Shown: piece after piece, positions 7,512-16,068 of the stretch
Numbering within the stretch: the first letter of the stretch is position 1
How the letters are laid out: each line of letters starts with the position of its first letter
Source of the DNA: JBBRGG01 sp038240875
GTDB lineage: Bacteria; Planctomycetota; Phycisphaerae; Phycisphaerales; UBA1924
Reading direction: 5' to 3'
DNA: 36,521 nt
Assembly (NCBI GenBank): GCA_038240875.1
Contig: JBBRGG010000005.1
Location: 1 to 36,521 of the forward strand
Notes under the pieces: generated by a model
What the model was told of the DNA's origin: nothing
Databases searched by the model: none
Seen by the model: the letters and a program-made list of their open reading frames with translations, nothing else
Translations under genes and position numbers: made by a program

Positions 7512-9464
7512 ATGAGTGACGCAGGCAAATCCAACCCGGTGCATAAGCCACGCGAAGTCGGCGAGACGCAATCTGGCCAGTCGCAGTTGGCTGAAGGCGT
7601 TGATCGCGCGACGACAGACGTGGAATCGGGAGCGGAGTTAATGCTGGATGAAGCGGTTGATGCGCTCGTGAGCGATGCGCAGGGTGATATCGCGGCGATT
7701 GCGATGGATGAAATAGGAACGCAAGCTGGAAGAGAAATTGGTGCGGACGTCGAATTGGTAGAAGCTGTGACCGAAGTTGGCGGTGCGATCGTGGCGGATG
7801 TGGCGGCGTCTTTGGATGCGCAGCTTGATGTGCTGGCTCGGCAGGCAGCAGAACTCGCCGAGTTAACAAATCAGGAATCGGCATCGCGGGCGGCTGGAGA
7901 AGCTATTGCGGTTCAAGATGCTGTTGCAGGGATAACAACTGAAGCGGTTGGTATCGTGCCATTAGCCACGGAAGCTGAAGGGTTGGCCGAAGTGGTTGCG
8001 ATTGAAGCTACGGAAGAAGTTGATGCTTCGATAGAAGTCTCGGCTGTGGAAGAAGCTGGTATTGCAGAACAAATGCATGTCGATACGAGAGTTGAAGTTC
8101 TGCCGAAGGCTTCGGCGTCGTCGATTGATGCGAATGTTGTTGATGCGAATGTTGTTGATGCGAGTGTTGTTGATGCGGGAGCGGATTACGCAATTACTGC
8201 TGAGGTTGCGGTAGCTACGAGTGATTCGGTGGCGGGCAACGTGCTTGCAGAAGTAGCCTTGAAACTGCAGGCCGAGGCGGCTGCTTCGCCAGCGATCAAT
8301 GTGCCTGATTCGGAAACCGCGGATCAAGCGTTTGCTCGAACGCAAACCGCCAGCGAACAAACCAATAGCACGCAAGCAGTCGGTGACTCAGTCATAGATG
8401 CGACAGGTGATGCGACAGGTGATGCGACAGGTGAAGTGATAGGTGATGCGATTGGCGAAGTAGCGGCCACGGCGGCAGACATCCATGCAGCATTAAGCGA
8501 GCCACAGGCCGACGGTTCAAGCGTGATTGCTCAAGCACCCCAAGCAGATCTTGCGGTTACGAATCTGAGCGAAGGATCAGAGCGTATTCAGGCAGAGGTG
8601 GGCGAATCGGCAGAGGCGTCTGAGTTGATCGCTGCGGCGAGCGTTGATGCCAACGAATCAGCACAGCAAGAGACTATCGAATCACTCGATGCGGAGCTTG
8701 CTCGTTTGAGCGACGACCTGCTCAACAAGCCTGGCGAACTTGATGCGCTCAATGCGCAAAGCGGGAAGCAACAAAGCAACGAATCAGCGGCGCATGCGAT
8801 CCACTCAGACGCGGCAAATTCTGGCGCGACCAACTCAGTAGCAACTAACCCTATTGCGACCAAGGCCGCAATATTTGCCGTGGCTGCGACGTCGGCTCAC
8901 GCAGCCGTCGCGGGCGTAGATTCAGGCAAAGCCGCTACGGGCGCAAGGGCTGAGGCAAAGCCGGTTCGTGCTGCCGAGTCTGCTGCTACCACGATTATCG
9001 AGCCTAGGGAAAGGGGGCCTAGTTATGGCGCGGCGCTCGCTTCGGGGTTGGGCAAGGTTGTTGGTGTAATCATGCCTGTGTTCGCGCTTGCGAACGCGCC
9101 TTTGGCAAAGAAGCCACGGATTGTGCGTGATAGCGCCGGGTGGGTTGCGGCGAACACGGTCTTTTGCGCAGTGTGCTTGTGGGCTTGGATGCTCTTCTTC
9201 CGCGGGCCGAATCAGATCGCCGAGGCGCATGGCAGCTTCGACATTTCGCACGCGGAATTGCCCGAAGTGCCCAAGAAGCCTGAGCCAAAGTCCACTGGCC
9301 ATGGCGCCGACGAGCATGGTGCCAAGAAGGACGATGGGCATGGCGCGAAGAAGGATGACGGCCAGGGTGCGAAAAAGGCTACTGCGAAGAAGCCACCCGC
9401 GAAAAAGACCGTAACCAAGAAGAAGGACGACAAAAAGAAGGATGCGTCAGGCGGCGGACACTGA
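7512..9464 (+). CDS. Long acidic Ala-rich protein with one membrane segment and a Lys-rich tail
   Basis: Protein of 650 residues, no family recognised. Residues 1-500 are low complexity, rich in Ala, Glu, Asp, Val and Thr and strongly acidic, with probable helical or disordered character. They contain two short tandem repeat blocks (VDANVVDANVVDASVVDA and a GDATGDATGEV type). A membrane segment lies around residues 545-565 (VAANTVFCAVCLWAWMLFF), preceded by a hydrophobic stretch near 515-530. The last 80 residues are highly basic (HGAKKDDGHGAKKDDGQGAK, then KKPPAKKTVTKKK). No signal peptide is visible, so the acidic part is probably cytoplasmic if the segment is a signal anchor, but topology is not certain. 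The start ATG at 7512 has only a weak ribosome site. It stands alone, with gaps on both sides. Confidence 0.75.
   Translation: MSDAGKSNPVHKPREVGETQSGQSQLAEGVDRATTDVESGAELMLDEAVDALVSDAQGDIAAIAMDEIGTQAGREIGADVELVEAVTEVGGAIVADVAASLDAQLDVLARQAAELAELTNQESASRAAGEAIAVQDAVAGITTEAVGIVPLATEAEGLAEVVAIEATEEVDASIEVSAVEEAGIAEQMHVDTRVEVLPKASASSIDANVVDANVVDASVVDAGADYAITAEVAVATSDSVAGNVLAEVALKLQAEAAASPAINVPDSETADQAFARTQTASEQTNSTQAVGDSVIDATGDATGDATGEVIGDAIGEVAATAADIHAALSEPQADGSSVIAQAPQADLAVTNLSEGSERIQAEVGESAEASELIAAASVDANESAQQETIESLDAELARLSDDLLNKPGELDALNAQSGKQQSNESAAHAIHSDAANSGATNSVATNPIATKAAIFAVAATSAHAAVAGVDSGKAATGARAEAKPVRAAESAATTIIEPRERGPSYGAALASGLGKVVGVIMPVFALANAPLAKKPRIVRDSAGWVAANTVFCAVCLWAWMLFFRGPNQIAEAHGSFDISHAELPEVPKKPEPKSTGHGADEHGAKKDDGHGAKKDDGQGAKKATAKKPPAKKTVTKKKDDKKKDASGGGH
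8126..8177 (+). repeat. 15-bp in-frame tandem repeat
   Basis: About 3.5 copies of gttgttgatgcgaat code for VVDAN/VVDAS units inside the acidic membrane-anchored protein. Confidence 0.85.
8398..8457 (+). repeat. 12-bp in-frame tandem repeat
   Basis: Three exact copies of GATGCGACAGGT (8398-8433) are followed by two diverged ones, coding for DATG repeated units in the same protein. Confidence 0.9.
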
Positions 9465-9839
9465 CTCGCGCGAAGCGTGGTATGAATCAGCAAGGCAGCC
9501 ACGTCTTTGCGGGTAACTGTAACGGTTGTTTGATCGTGCATGGATCGTTCACATAGACGTCAGATACGAACCAAGGCCAAGGGAAGCACAGAAAAGTATA
9601 AACAATTACCGTGAAACCACGCTATTTTTGTACTCGAGTTGTGGCGTAGTACATGTACTTGATGGCACGACGACACTTGGTTTAGAAGAGTCTAACGCGT
9701 GTTATTAGTCAACAAAGCACGACTCGCAGGCAACCGTGAACGTGCTCAATTGCGTATGGTTTCTCGATGCCGATGACTCGTGGCTTTTTGGTGTTGGTGT
9801 TGGGTGTTGGATGTTGCGGTACGTGATTGGAGCGAAGAG
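9465..9839. other. Intergenic region with a perfect 12-bp palindrome
   Basis: The 375 bp hold no supported gene. The palindrome AGTACATGTACT is at 9648-9659, about 180 bp before the TIGR03790 gene. No convincing promoter or terminator was seen. Confidence 0.5.
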
Positions 9840-11474
9840 ATGGCTTTGAGAAGCGTGCGGCGTGCGTTGGTTGTTGCTGCTGGGTTGGCTGCCTTGATGA
9901 GCGCGCCAACTGTTGCGTGCGCGCAGCTACGCCCGAGCGAAGTCCTCGTTGTATATGACAGCCGAATTCCCGAGAGCGCGGAAGTCGCGAGGATGTATGC
10001 TGGCTCGGCAAAGGTTCCAGGCGGCTCGACCTTTGAACCAGGCTTTCGGCCAAGCGTGCGCGTGCTCGACATCAACAACACCACCGCGTCCCTTAACGGC
10101 CCTGGTGACATTACCTTTACCGATTACGTCACGCGAATGCGGACGCCGATCCGTAATCACCTGACTTCGACCGGGCTTGTGCGCACGATTCGTTGCATCG
10201 TTCTGTGCAAGGGCATGCCACACCGCTTGCGTGATAGTGATGTTGCACTCGTAGGTGACGACGCTAACGCGATGGTCACTGAGATCAACGCCAGCGATGT
10301 GACGTGTGCGAGCGTTGATAGCGAGCTTGCGGTTCTTTGGCAGGATCTTACGACGGGAGAAATGGGCGGCGCGAACGACAGCCTCGCAGACGGGTTGATC
10401 GCAAATCCATACTGGCGCGCACGCCTACCCATCTCGACGTTTACCACCGTCAACATTCAAGCTGCCAAGACGTACACGAACACGTTTCCTGGGCCCACGC
10501 GTGAGATCGGTTCTGCTACCGGCGCTGCACGACTGACAGCTGGCGACATCTATCTTGTCACGCGGCTGGACGCACCAACGGTTGCCGACGTGCGCGCGAT
10601 GCTGACCAAAGCACGCGGCGTGGTGTACGACGTTGATCAGCACGCGATCTTGCTTGATGCATCGGGGAGCAACAACGTCGCCGACGCGGCTCCGAACACA
10701 GAACTTGACAACAGTGGCGGCCCACCATTTGCCGCGATCTATGGCGGCGACGACTATGAACGCACGCGTGATCAGGTTCTCGCCGATGGCCGGTTTCTTC
10801 CCGCGCGCGTTATTTACGACCAATTCGGTGGCCAGTTTTATGTCGGGCCACGCGTCGCGTATACCGGCGCGACCAACGTTCTCACGCAACCTGTTGCGCT
10901 TCTCGCGACCTTTGGCGCGAACCATGGCGGGACGTATCCTGTCGGCCCTGGGGGTAGCTCAGCGTCGAATACATATGCTGATTCCTTCAACTATGCGAAT
11001 GGTGCGATCTTCAATACGGTTGAGAGTTACAACGGTCGTGCCTTTGGCGGATTGAGCGCGGGCGGCACCAATCAAGAGCAAGCGTCGGACTTTCTCGCGG
11101 CTGGTGGTACATTTGCACTTGGCATGGTGTGGGAGCCTTTCGCCGCGACGATTCCTGACAATGAACAGCTTGCCGTAAACTTTCTTGCAGGTTCGATGAC
11201 GTGGGCCGAGGCGGCGTGGTCGAGCATTCCGTGTCTTTCGTGGATGCACATCGTGCTAGGTGATCCGCTCGCGCAGCCTTGGAGAACGAGCGAAGACCAA
11301 CAAGCCAATGGCGTAGCGACGATCGATGATCTCGCGGTGTGGGAACGCCGACCAAGCAACGATCCATTGAAGAACATCAATCGCACGGGCGTTGCGGATA
11401 ATACGGATCGCTTGCTATTGCTTCGGTCGCTGCGCTTTGGCGAGCGAGGCGACTTGATCAACCGTCGGCCTTGA
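9840..11474 (+). CDS. TIGR03790 family secreted protein
   Basis: Protein of 544 residues. The ATG at 9840 is chosen because GGAG lies 7 nt upstream and the resulting N-terminus is a good signal peptide (RRALVVAAGLAALMSAPTVA, cleavage near ACAQ). The body has the features of TIGR03790, a family of unknown function found in planctomycetes and acidobacteria. Examples are LVVYDSRIPESAEVARMY, then RCIVLCKGMPHRLRD, and near the end CLSWMHIVLGDPLAQPW. The last 55 residues (GVATIDDLAVWERRPSND and ADNTDRLLLLRSLRFGE) look like a degenerate dockerin-like pair of EF-hand helices, which would suit cell-surface attachment. An earlier in-frame start at 9780 gives an unlikely Trp/Cys-rich N-terminus. The following 220 bp are non-coding. 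Confidence 0.88.
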   Translation: MALRSVRRALVVAAGLAALMSAPTVACAQLRPSEVLVVYDSRIPESAEVARMYAGSAKVPGGSTFEPGFRPSVRVLDINNTTASLNGPGDITFTDYVTRMRTPIRNHLTSTGLVRTIRCIVLCKGMPHRLRDSDVALVGDDANAMVTEINASDVTCASVDSELAVLWQDLTTGEMGGANDSLADGLIANPYWRARLPISTFTTVNIQAAKTYTNTFPGPTREIGSATGAARLTAGDIYLVTRLDAPTVADVRAMLTKARGVVYDVDQHAILLDASGSNNVADAAPNTELDNSGGPPFAAIYGGDDYERTRDQVLADGRFLPARVIYDQFGGQFYVGPRVAYTGATNVLTQPVALLATFGANHGGTYPVGPGGSSASNTYADSFNYANGAIFNTVESYNGRAFGGLSAGGTNQEQASDFLAAGGTFALGMVWEPFAATIPDNEQLAVNFLAGSMTWAEAAWSSIPCLSWMHIVLGDPLAQPWRTSEDQQANGVATIDDLAVWERRPSNDPLKNINRTGVADNTDRLLLLRSLRFGERGDLINRRP

Positions 11475-11694
11475 CGCGTGTTGATTAAAGCCGCTTATTG
11501 ACAGATTTAGAAATACTTAACGTATGTGAACGCCCCAAAAATGATGCGGATATTGCTTGTTACGCTGAGAAATCTGCTATGCATGGCTCGCGAAGCCGTG
11601 ACGTTCGGGTGTGATTATAAGCGTGTATATGAAGCTCTATGCGTCGATTCACCGAAGATTTAAGTAGAGACAAAGCACATTGATACAAACCAAG

Positions 11695-12590
11695 TTGAAT
11701 CGTGCCATATCGAAGCGTGCTGGCTGAAGTCTAATCCTTGTTGCCGCAATGATGGGCGCTTTGGCTGCGCCATTGTGTGCGAATGCGGATGTAGTTGTGC
11801 TGACGGCTTCGCGTGATACGTCAATCTAGGGCCCCAACGAAGGCGACACCTCAAACAGCTTGGGATCGAGCTTGTTTGTAGCGTACACAATTCGCTTTGG
11901 TGGCGAACGCCGTGCACTGTCTGCGTTCGGCGTTGCATCGATTCCATCTTCGGCAACGATCATCTATGTCTCGCTGAGCATACACAGCAATCAATCAAGC
12001 ACACACGCGAGTGTTACAGGGCTGCATCAAGCGTGGGCTGCGTGAGTAGAAGGCACAATGAACGCGTTAGTTCAGGAGGCGTGGGCGACTCTGCAACTAC
12101 GAACGACGCAGCATGGCAACACTCCAGCTTCCCAGGCATCTTGTGGACCAACCTCGGCGGCAACTTTTCTCCGGTAGCCAGCGCGACCACGCTCATCGAC
12201 ATCGGCTTTGTGAACTTTCCCTCGTCGGTCGGGCTTGTCGCGAATGTAGCGGGCTGGATCGCCGACCCCGCGAGCAATATTGGCTGGATCATCCTCAGCC
12301 CTTTATCTAAAGCAATAGAGCTAAGCGGCTCGTCTCGCGCGAGGGCATGACCCCCAGCCAGCAGCCAAGTCTGACGATAACTTCACGCCTTGCCGGATTG
12401 CTCGTGCACGCCTTGCCCTGAATGCCCCGCCGACTACAACCCAGGTGGCGACATAACCGTGGACGACATTACCGCGTTCTTTGCAGAATATGAAAGCGGC
12501 ACCGGCTGTGACGACGCCAATCAAGACGGCGGCAACACCGGCGACGACATCGCCTTCTTCTTCCAGGCCTACGAAGCTGGCGGGTGCTGA
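11695..12590 (+). pseudogene. Decayed DNRLRE-domain secreted protein with GC-type dockerin tail
   Basis: Fragments of one protein can be followed through three frames. Frame A (from the TTG at 11695): NRAISKRAG, a TGA at 11725, a signal-peptide core LILVAAMMGALAAPLCANA, VVVLTASRDTSI, a TAG at 11827, then SSLFVAYTIRFGGERRALSA up to a TGA at 12043. Frame B (about 12060-12300): TTNDAAWQHSSFPGILWTN and VANVAGWIADPASNIGW. Frame C (from about 12323): KRLVSREGMTPSQQPSLTI. Back in frame B (12390-12590): CTPCPECPADYNPGGDITVD and a final AYEAGGC. The order matches DNRLRE-type proteins (DNRLRE is a beta-sandwich domain of secreted proteins) followed by a double EF-hand dockerin-like tail. Two in-frame stops and at least three frameshifts make it a pseudogene. 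Confidence 0.8.
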
Positions 12591-12716
12591 AAACCGATTC
12601 GCTTGAGTCGCTTCAACTACTTCATTGCGTCGGCTAGTACACTTCAAAAAAATCAAACAAAGTGTCTTGCACACGACCCAAGTCTATGACGCGGGTCTTT
12701 CTGTTGAGCATACTAA

Positions 12717-13685
12717 TCACACAACACACGTGCCTAGCACTTCAAGAACACCGGGCATTACGCTAACGGTTGCCTCAAATGGCCCGACACCGTGCTCGCC
12801 ATCTTCGCCATCAATTTGCAAAGGCGGGTCGTTTCCCTGTGACGCGATCCGCACCAGCTTTCCCTTTGCACGAACCGCGTTTTGTGCACATCGCAAGCGC
12901 GACCGCAACGCCCACGCTACCGCAACCGCTCCGCCTTTGGCCGGAAAAAACACCACGTCTAACATGCCGTCGAGCATCGAAGCACGCGGGCAAGGATTCA
13001 GCCTTGCCCCATACTCGCGACAATTTGCTACGACAAGCCACCCCGCGCGCCCAGCCACCAAACTTGTGCCATCGACTTCAACATCCAGCACAGGCAGCGA
13101 AGGCTTGATCGCTTCGCGTAGCGTCGGGAGCACATATGTGGCGTGCGAAATTGGCCCGGTTCGCGTCGCTGCGATCCTGCGAACGATGCCACCATCAGGC
13201 CCGATGCTCACCATCAAGAGCGCGTGCCGACGAATCGATTCGTTATTGTTTTTTCCAGCGACTATCCTCGTATCAGCATTCTTTCCGCCGCTCGCACTCA
13301 TCGTCGGCGAATGCACGGTAATAGTGGCAACGTCTACGCGCGTGCGCACGTTCGAGGCCAGCGCATCGAGCAACGCCGAATGCCGTGGCCGCATACCAAA
13401 ATGTCTGGCGAACAAGTTTTCCGTACCCAGTGGATAGTGATAGAGAGCCGCCCCAGCGCGGAGCAGCATGGGCGTTGCGTGATGCAGCGTTCCATCGCCG
13501 CCACACACGACTACTGCCTGTGCGTTCTTCAGCGCGCGTTCAATGTCTTCCGAAGACGCATTTCGCCCGACTTGCGCAACAATTGGTTCGTGCCCCGCTG
13601 CACGCACCGCGGCAGACAAAGGCGATTTCAACGCGGCACCTCGGCCGCGCCCCGAACTAGGATTAATCAAGATCGCTACTCGCAT
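12717..13685 (-). CDS. Diacylglycerol kinase family protein (DAGK catalytic domain)
   Basis: Protein of 322 residues; the ATG at 13685 gives the family start MRVAILINPSSGRGRG. The nucleotide-binding motif is VVCGGDGTLHHA (GGDGT conserved; the common GGDGTxNEV is HHA here). PLGTENLFARHFGM is the next family motif. The C-terminal half has LLMVSIGPDGGIVRRI and VVANCREYGARLNPCPRAS, typical of the YegS/DgkB/LCB5 superfamily. Members phosphorylate diacylglycerol, sphingoid bases or related lipids; the substrate cannot be read from the sequence. Cytoplasmic, possibly membrane-peripheral. The reading frame stays open 29 codons further upstream, but that part is not family-like. Confidence 0.87.
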   Translation of the reverse strand: MRVAILINPSSGRGRGAALKSPLSAAVRAAGHEPIVAQVGRNASSEDIERALKNAQAVVVCGGDGTLHHATPMLLRAGAALYHYPLGTENLFARHFGMRPRHSALLDALASNVRTRVDVATITVHSPTMSASGGKNADTRIVAGKNNNESIRRHALLMVSIGPDGGIVRRIAATRTGPISHATYVLPTLREAIKPSLPVLDVEVDGTSLVAGRAGWLVVANCREYGARLNPCPRASMLDGMLDVVFFPAKGGAVAVAWALRSRLRCAQNAVRAKGKLVRIASQGNDPPLQIDGEDGEHGVGPFEATVSVMPGVLEVLGTCVV

Positions 13686-13886
13686 CAGGCCCGCAGCGTA
13701 GCGTGACGCAGACACATATGCACATACTCGCTTTCGCAGCCTACTTCCGCGCGTGCATGAAGCAGAATCCAACTAAAAAAAATAGGCACGCCTAGAACTG
13801 GCGCGCCCATGACTTTGATTTCTAACTGGTATGGAAGTCAAATGTTCTTTGTTATCAAATCTACTTCGACCCAAGTTGCGTTTGGA

Positions 13887-14615
13887 TCAGGCCGCGTGTC
13901 GCCGACGGCGTACCGAAATGATCCCGCCCAAAGCCGCCAGCGCCATCGCGACAGGAGCTGGCACAACCGTGACGTTGTCCAGGCGGACGCTACCCGTCGA
14001 GTTGGTGTACCCCGTGAACGTGAGCTTGACGTATGCGGCGGGCGCGTTGTTGAGTGTCGTGAACGTAGAGAAATCAAGCACGCGGGCCGACACTAGGAAA
14101 TCACTGTTACGCAAGGGCATGTACCCAAGCGAAGGCACCGCCGTGAAGTCGGCACCGTTCGTTGAGTATGAAACCGCGACAGCGGTGGGGCTGCCCGAAG
14201 ACGTGTATCGCTCGGCGTACGACATCACCAAGTTCTCAGCGTTGGTCGCGTCAAACCGGAAGATAAACGACTTGCCATTGGATTGTGAGCCTGTGCCGCC
14301 GCGAAGATTCAACCCCGACCCTGCTACCACACCCGATGGCGCGTTGACCGTCGATCCGGTGAAATACTGAACATCGCCATTGATGTTGAATGCGGCGCTC
14401 GATAGTGCGTCGGTGGTGATCTGTGCAATGCCAGCGCGGTTATTAACGTTCGCCGCAACGGGCATCACGACAAAGTTGCTGCCAGTGGCGGGCACGACTG
14501 CGGGAAACGACCAGAAGGCGATGATGTCGGCGTGAGCTGCCGCGCCCGTTGCCATCAACACGCCAACAGCGACTAAACCAGCCGCACGAGCAGCAAACGA
14601 AGTGCGATTCTGCAT
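13887..14615 (-). CDS. PEP-CTERM-like exported protein
   Basis: Protein of 242 residues; the ATG at 14615 has GGAG 8 nt upstream. The signal peptide is clear (RAAGLVAVGVLMATGAAAHA). The body is a beta-rich, Ser/Thr/Asn-rich domain (NLRGGTGSQSNGKSFIFRF; VMSYAERYTSSGSPTAVAVS). The C-terminus, VPAPVAMALAALGGIISVRR plus a short basic end, has the three-part layout of a PEP-CTERM sorting signal: motif (VPAP instead of VPEP), transmembrane helix and Arg cluster. Such proteins are recognised by an exosortase and are usually exported to the surface or matrix. No exosortase gene is in the window. A TTG five codons upstream is possible but lacks a ribosome site. Confidence 0.85.
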   Translation of the reverse strand: MQNRTSFAARAAGLVAVGVLMATGAAAHADIIAFWSFPAVVPATGSNFVVMPVAANVNNRAGIAQITTDALSSAAFNINGDVQYFTGSTVNAPSGVVAGSGLNLRGGTGSQSNGKSFIFRFDATNAENLVMSYAERYTSSGSPTAVAVSYSTNGADFTAVPSLGYMPLRNSDFLVSARVLDFSTFTTLNNAPAAYVKLTFTGYTNSTGSVRLDNVTVVPAPVAMALAALGGIISVRRRRHAA

Positions 14616-14663
14616 GATGTCTCTCTCCAATATGTCGCGTGTTAACGCAACGTCGTGTGAATG

Positions 14664-14678
14664 TACTATTCAATAGTA
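14664..14678. promoter_or_regulatory. Palindrome upstream of the PEP-CTERM gene, candidate operator
   Basis: TACTATTCAATAGTA has two perfect 7-bp arms around a C and lies 48 bp upstream of the ATG at 14615. The block is AT-rich in a GC-rich context. It could be an operator or a promoter-linked element; no regulator is known. Confidence 0.35.
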
Positions 14679-14783
14679 TACGGCCTCATCAACAAATCAC
14701 AGCGCACTAAAGTGAGCCGTTCCTCGAATATCGCGCACAATTTCACCGCAAAACCACTAAACCTAACTAGTGTGGCAGCTCAA

Positions 14784-15338
14784 TCAGAGAAGCATCTTGC
14801 TTAAAATGCACGACCGGTAATTCGTATAAGGCCATTGCCAAACGTCAACCCAGCGAAACCCGCGCTTGACGTAAAAGTCAAACAGTTCGCTATCCGGCTC
14901 CGCCATCGACAGCGCAAGCTCGCTTGATTCAAGCGCCCGTGCCCGGCGTTCGACTTCTTCGAGTACCCGCTTGCCGATGCCCAGCCCTTGCACATCTGGA
15001 TCAACGCCAAACTGGGCAAAGTGGCAGACGTCTGGCCTTAGAAACCAAGGCGGGAAGTCGACATTTTCGTGTTCTTCAAACAAGATCACACCCACGATTC
15101 GGTCCGCCCCAGGCCGCGCGATGCTCTCACCAGGCAACACCGCAAGAATGCACTCGCTATTGGCGGCACGCGACGCCGTCACGTCGTCACCTTGCCGACC
15201 CGCCAGCGGCTTCAAGCCCATCTCGATCTGCCTGGCATACGCGCGATGCAACAAATTGGTGATTTCTGAAATCGCATCAGTTGGCGTGATCTCGCGGATC
15301 ACAACTCGGTCGGCATGTTGTGCAAGCCTCTTTGTCAT
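14784..15338 (-). CDS. GNAT family N-acetyltransferase
   Basis: Protein of 184 residues from the ATG at 15338 (MTKRLAQHADRVVIREI). The acetyl-CoA binding motif A is seen in FGVDPDVQGLGIGKRVLEEV (Q-G-L-G-I-G), and ELFDFYVKRGFRWVDVWQWP is the usual C-terminal beta6-beta7 part. GNAT enzymes transfer acetyl groups to amines; the substrate is unknown. A longer TTG start at 15383 would overlap the divergent thioesterase gene and is less likely. The start lies only 25 bp from that of the thioesterase gene at 15364 on the other strand, so any promoters must overlap or sit inside the coding regions. Confidence 0.85.
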   Translation of the reverse strand: MTKRLAQHADRVVIREITPTDAISEITNLLHRAYARQIEMGLKPLAGRQGDDVTASRAANSECILAVLPGESIARPGADRIVGVILFEEHENVDFPPWFLRPDVCHFAQFGVDPDVQGLGIGKRVLEEVERRARALESSELALSMAEPDSELFDFYVKRGFRWVDVWQWPYTNYRSCILSKMLL

Positions 15339-15363
15339 GAACAAGGACTCTAGACTCTCTCCT

Positions 15364-15939
15364 ATGCGAGAGTCACGAGCCAAACATCTTTCGGTTCAGG
15401 TTTCGGGTGAAGTTCCTGCCACAGTTTCTGGCCATATTCCTGGCCAAAATTCTGGCCCAAACCCCGGCCAAATTCCCGGCCAAATTCCGGGTGCTGATTC
15501 ATTGCCTGGCCCTTCAATAACGCCCGTCCGCACCGGCGCCACCAACATCCGCGTCCGCTACTGCGAGTGCGACCCCATGGGCGTAGCCCACCACGCCAAC
15601 TACATCGCATGGCTTGAAGTCGCCCGCACCGAGCTTCTTCGCGCCAGTGGGCTTTCCTACGCCCAAATGGAACGCGATAGCACCTTTCTCGTCATCGTCC
15701 GCCTTGACGTTACCTATCGCAGGCCGATTTATTATGACGATCTGGTCGCCGTGACCGCGACATGGGTCGGCGGCAGCCGTGTGAAAATCGAGCACGAATA
15801 CCAACTTCGCGTGGTCGAGCGCGACGCCAGCGCCGGCCTCGCCGACGCGTCAACCGTGGTTGCAATCGCAAAGACAACTCTCGGCTGCGTCGACGCCCAA
15901 GGCAAGATCAAACCGCTGCCCGCGTGGATGGCGAGTTAA
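15364..15939 (+). CDS. Acyl-CoA thioesterase, YbgC/FadM-type hot-dog (4HBT) family
   Basis: Protein of 191 residues from the ATG at 15364. Residues about 55-191 form a hot-dog thioesterase: VRYCECDPMGVAHHANY contains the family D-x-x-G-x-x-x-H-x-x-Y pattern with the catalytic Asp, followed by WLEVARTELLRASGLSY and RLDVTYRRPIYYDDLV. Such enzymes hydrolyse acyl-CoA thioesters in the cytoplasm. The first 50 residues are unusual: a Gly/Pro/Gln repeat (GHIPGQNSGPNPGQIPGQ) encoded by a 12-bp tandem repeat. No ribosome site is seen for the ATG at 15364. The only later in-frame start before the domain is a TTG at 15502, which would place the repeats outside the protein. Family lengths near 135-145 residues favour the shorter form, so the start is uncertain. 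Confidence 0.85.
   Translation: MRESRAKHLSVQVSGEVPATVSGHIPGQNSGPNPGQIPGQIPGADSLPGPSITPVRTGATNIRVRYCECDPMGVAHHANYIAWLEVARTELLRASGLSYAQMERDSTFLVIVRLDVTYRRPIYYDDLVAVTATWVGGSRVKIEHEYQLRVVERDASAGLADASTVVAIAKTTLGCVDAQGKIKPLPAWMAS
15421..15492. repeat. 12-bp tandem repeat at the 5' end of the thioesterase gene
   Basis: Six units of 12 bp ending in ggc or ggt (acagtttctggc, catattcctggc, caaaattctggc, ccaaaccccggc, caaattcccggc, caaattccgggt). A weaker seventh unit precedes them at 15409-15420. Confidence 0.85.
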
Positions 15940-16068
15940 ATTGAACTTGATGCCGAGGCCCGATCAGTATGGCTTACCTCGTGTTTGTCTTCTACTTTCC
16001 CGAATACCGAGCCACGAATGCCTTCTGCCAACGCAACTGTGCCACTTCGCCATTGTGCCACTTCTTCC

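Noticed and set aside
11498..11529. TTGACA box as a promoter for the region after the TIGR03790 gene
   Set aside because: The spacing to the best -10 like hexamer is about 19 bp and the downstream gene is dead.
12390..12590. Separate small gene for a 66-residue dockerin-like protein
   Set aside because: It is the tail of the DNRLRE pseudogene; there is no signal peptide or own ribosome site.
12625..13437. Open frame of 270 codons on the plus strand
   Set aside because: Antisense to the diacylglycerol kinase family gene; no recognisable motif.
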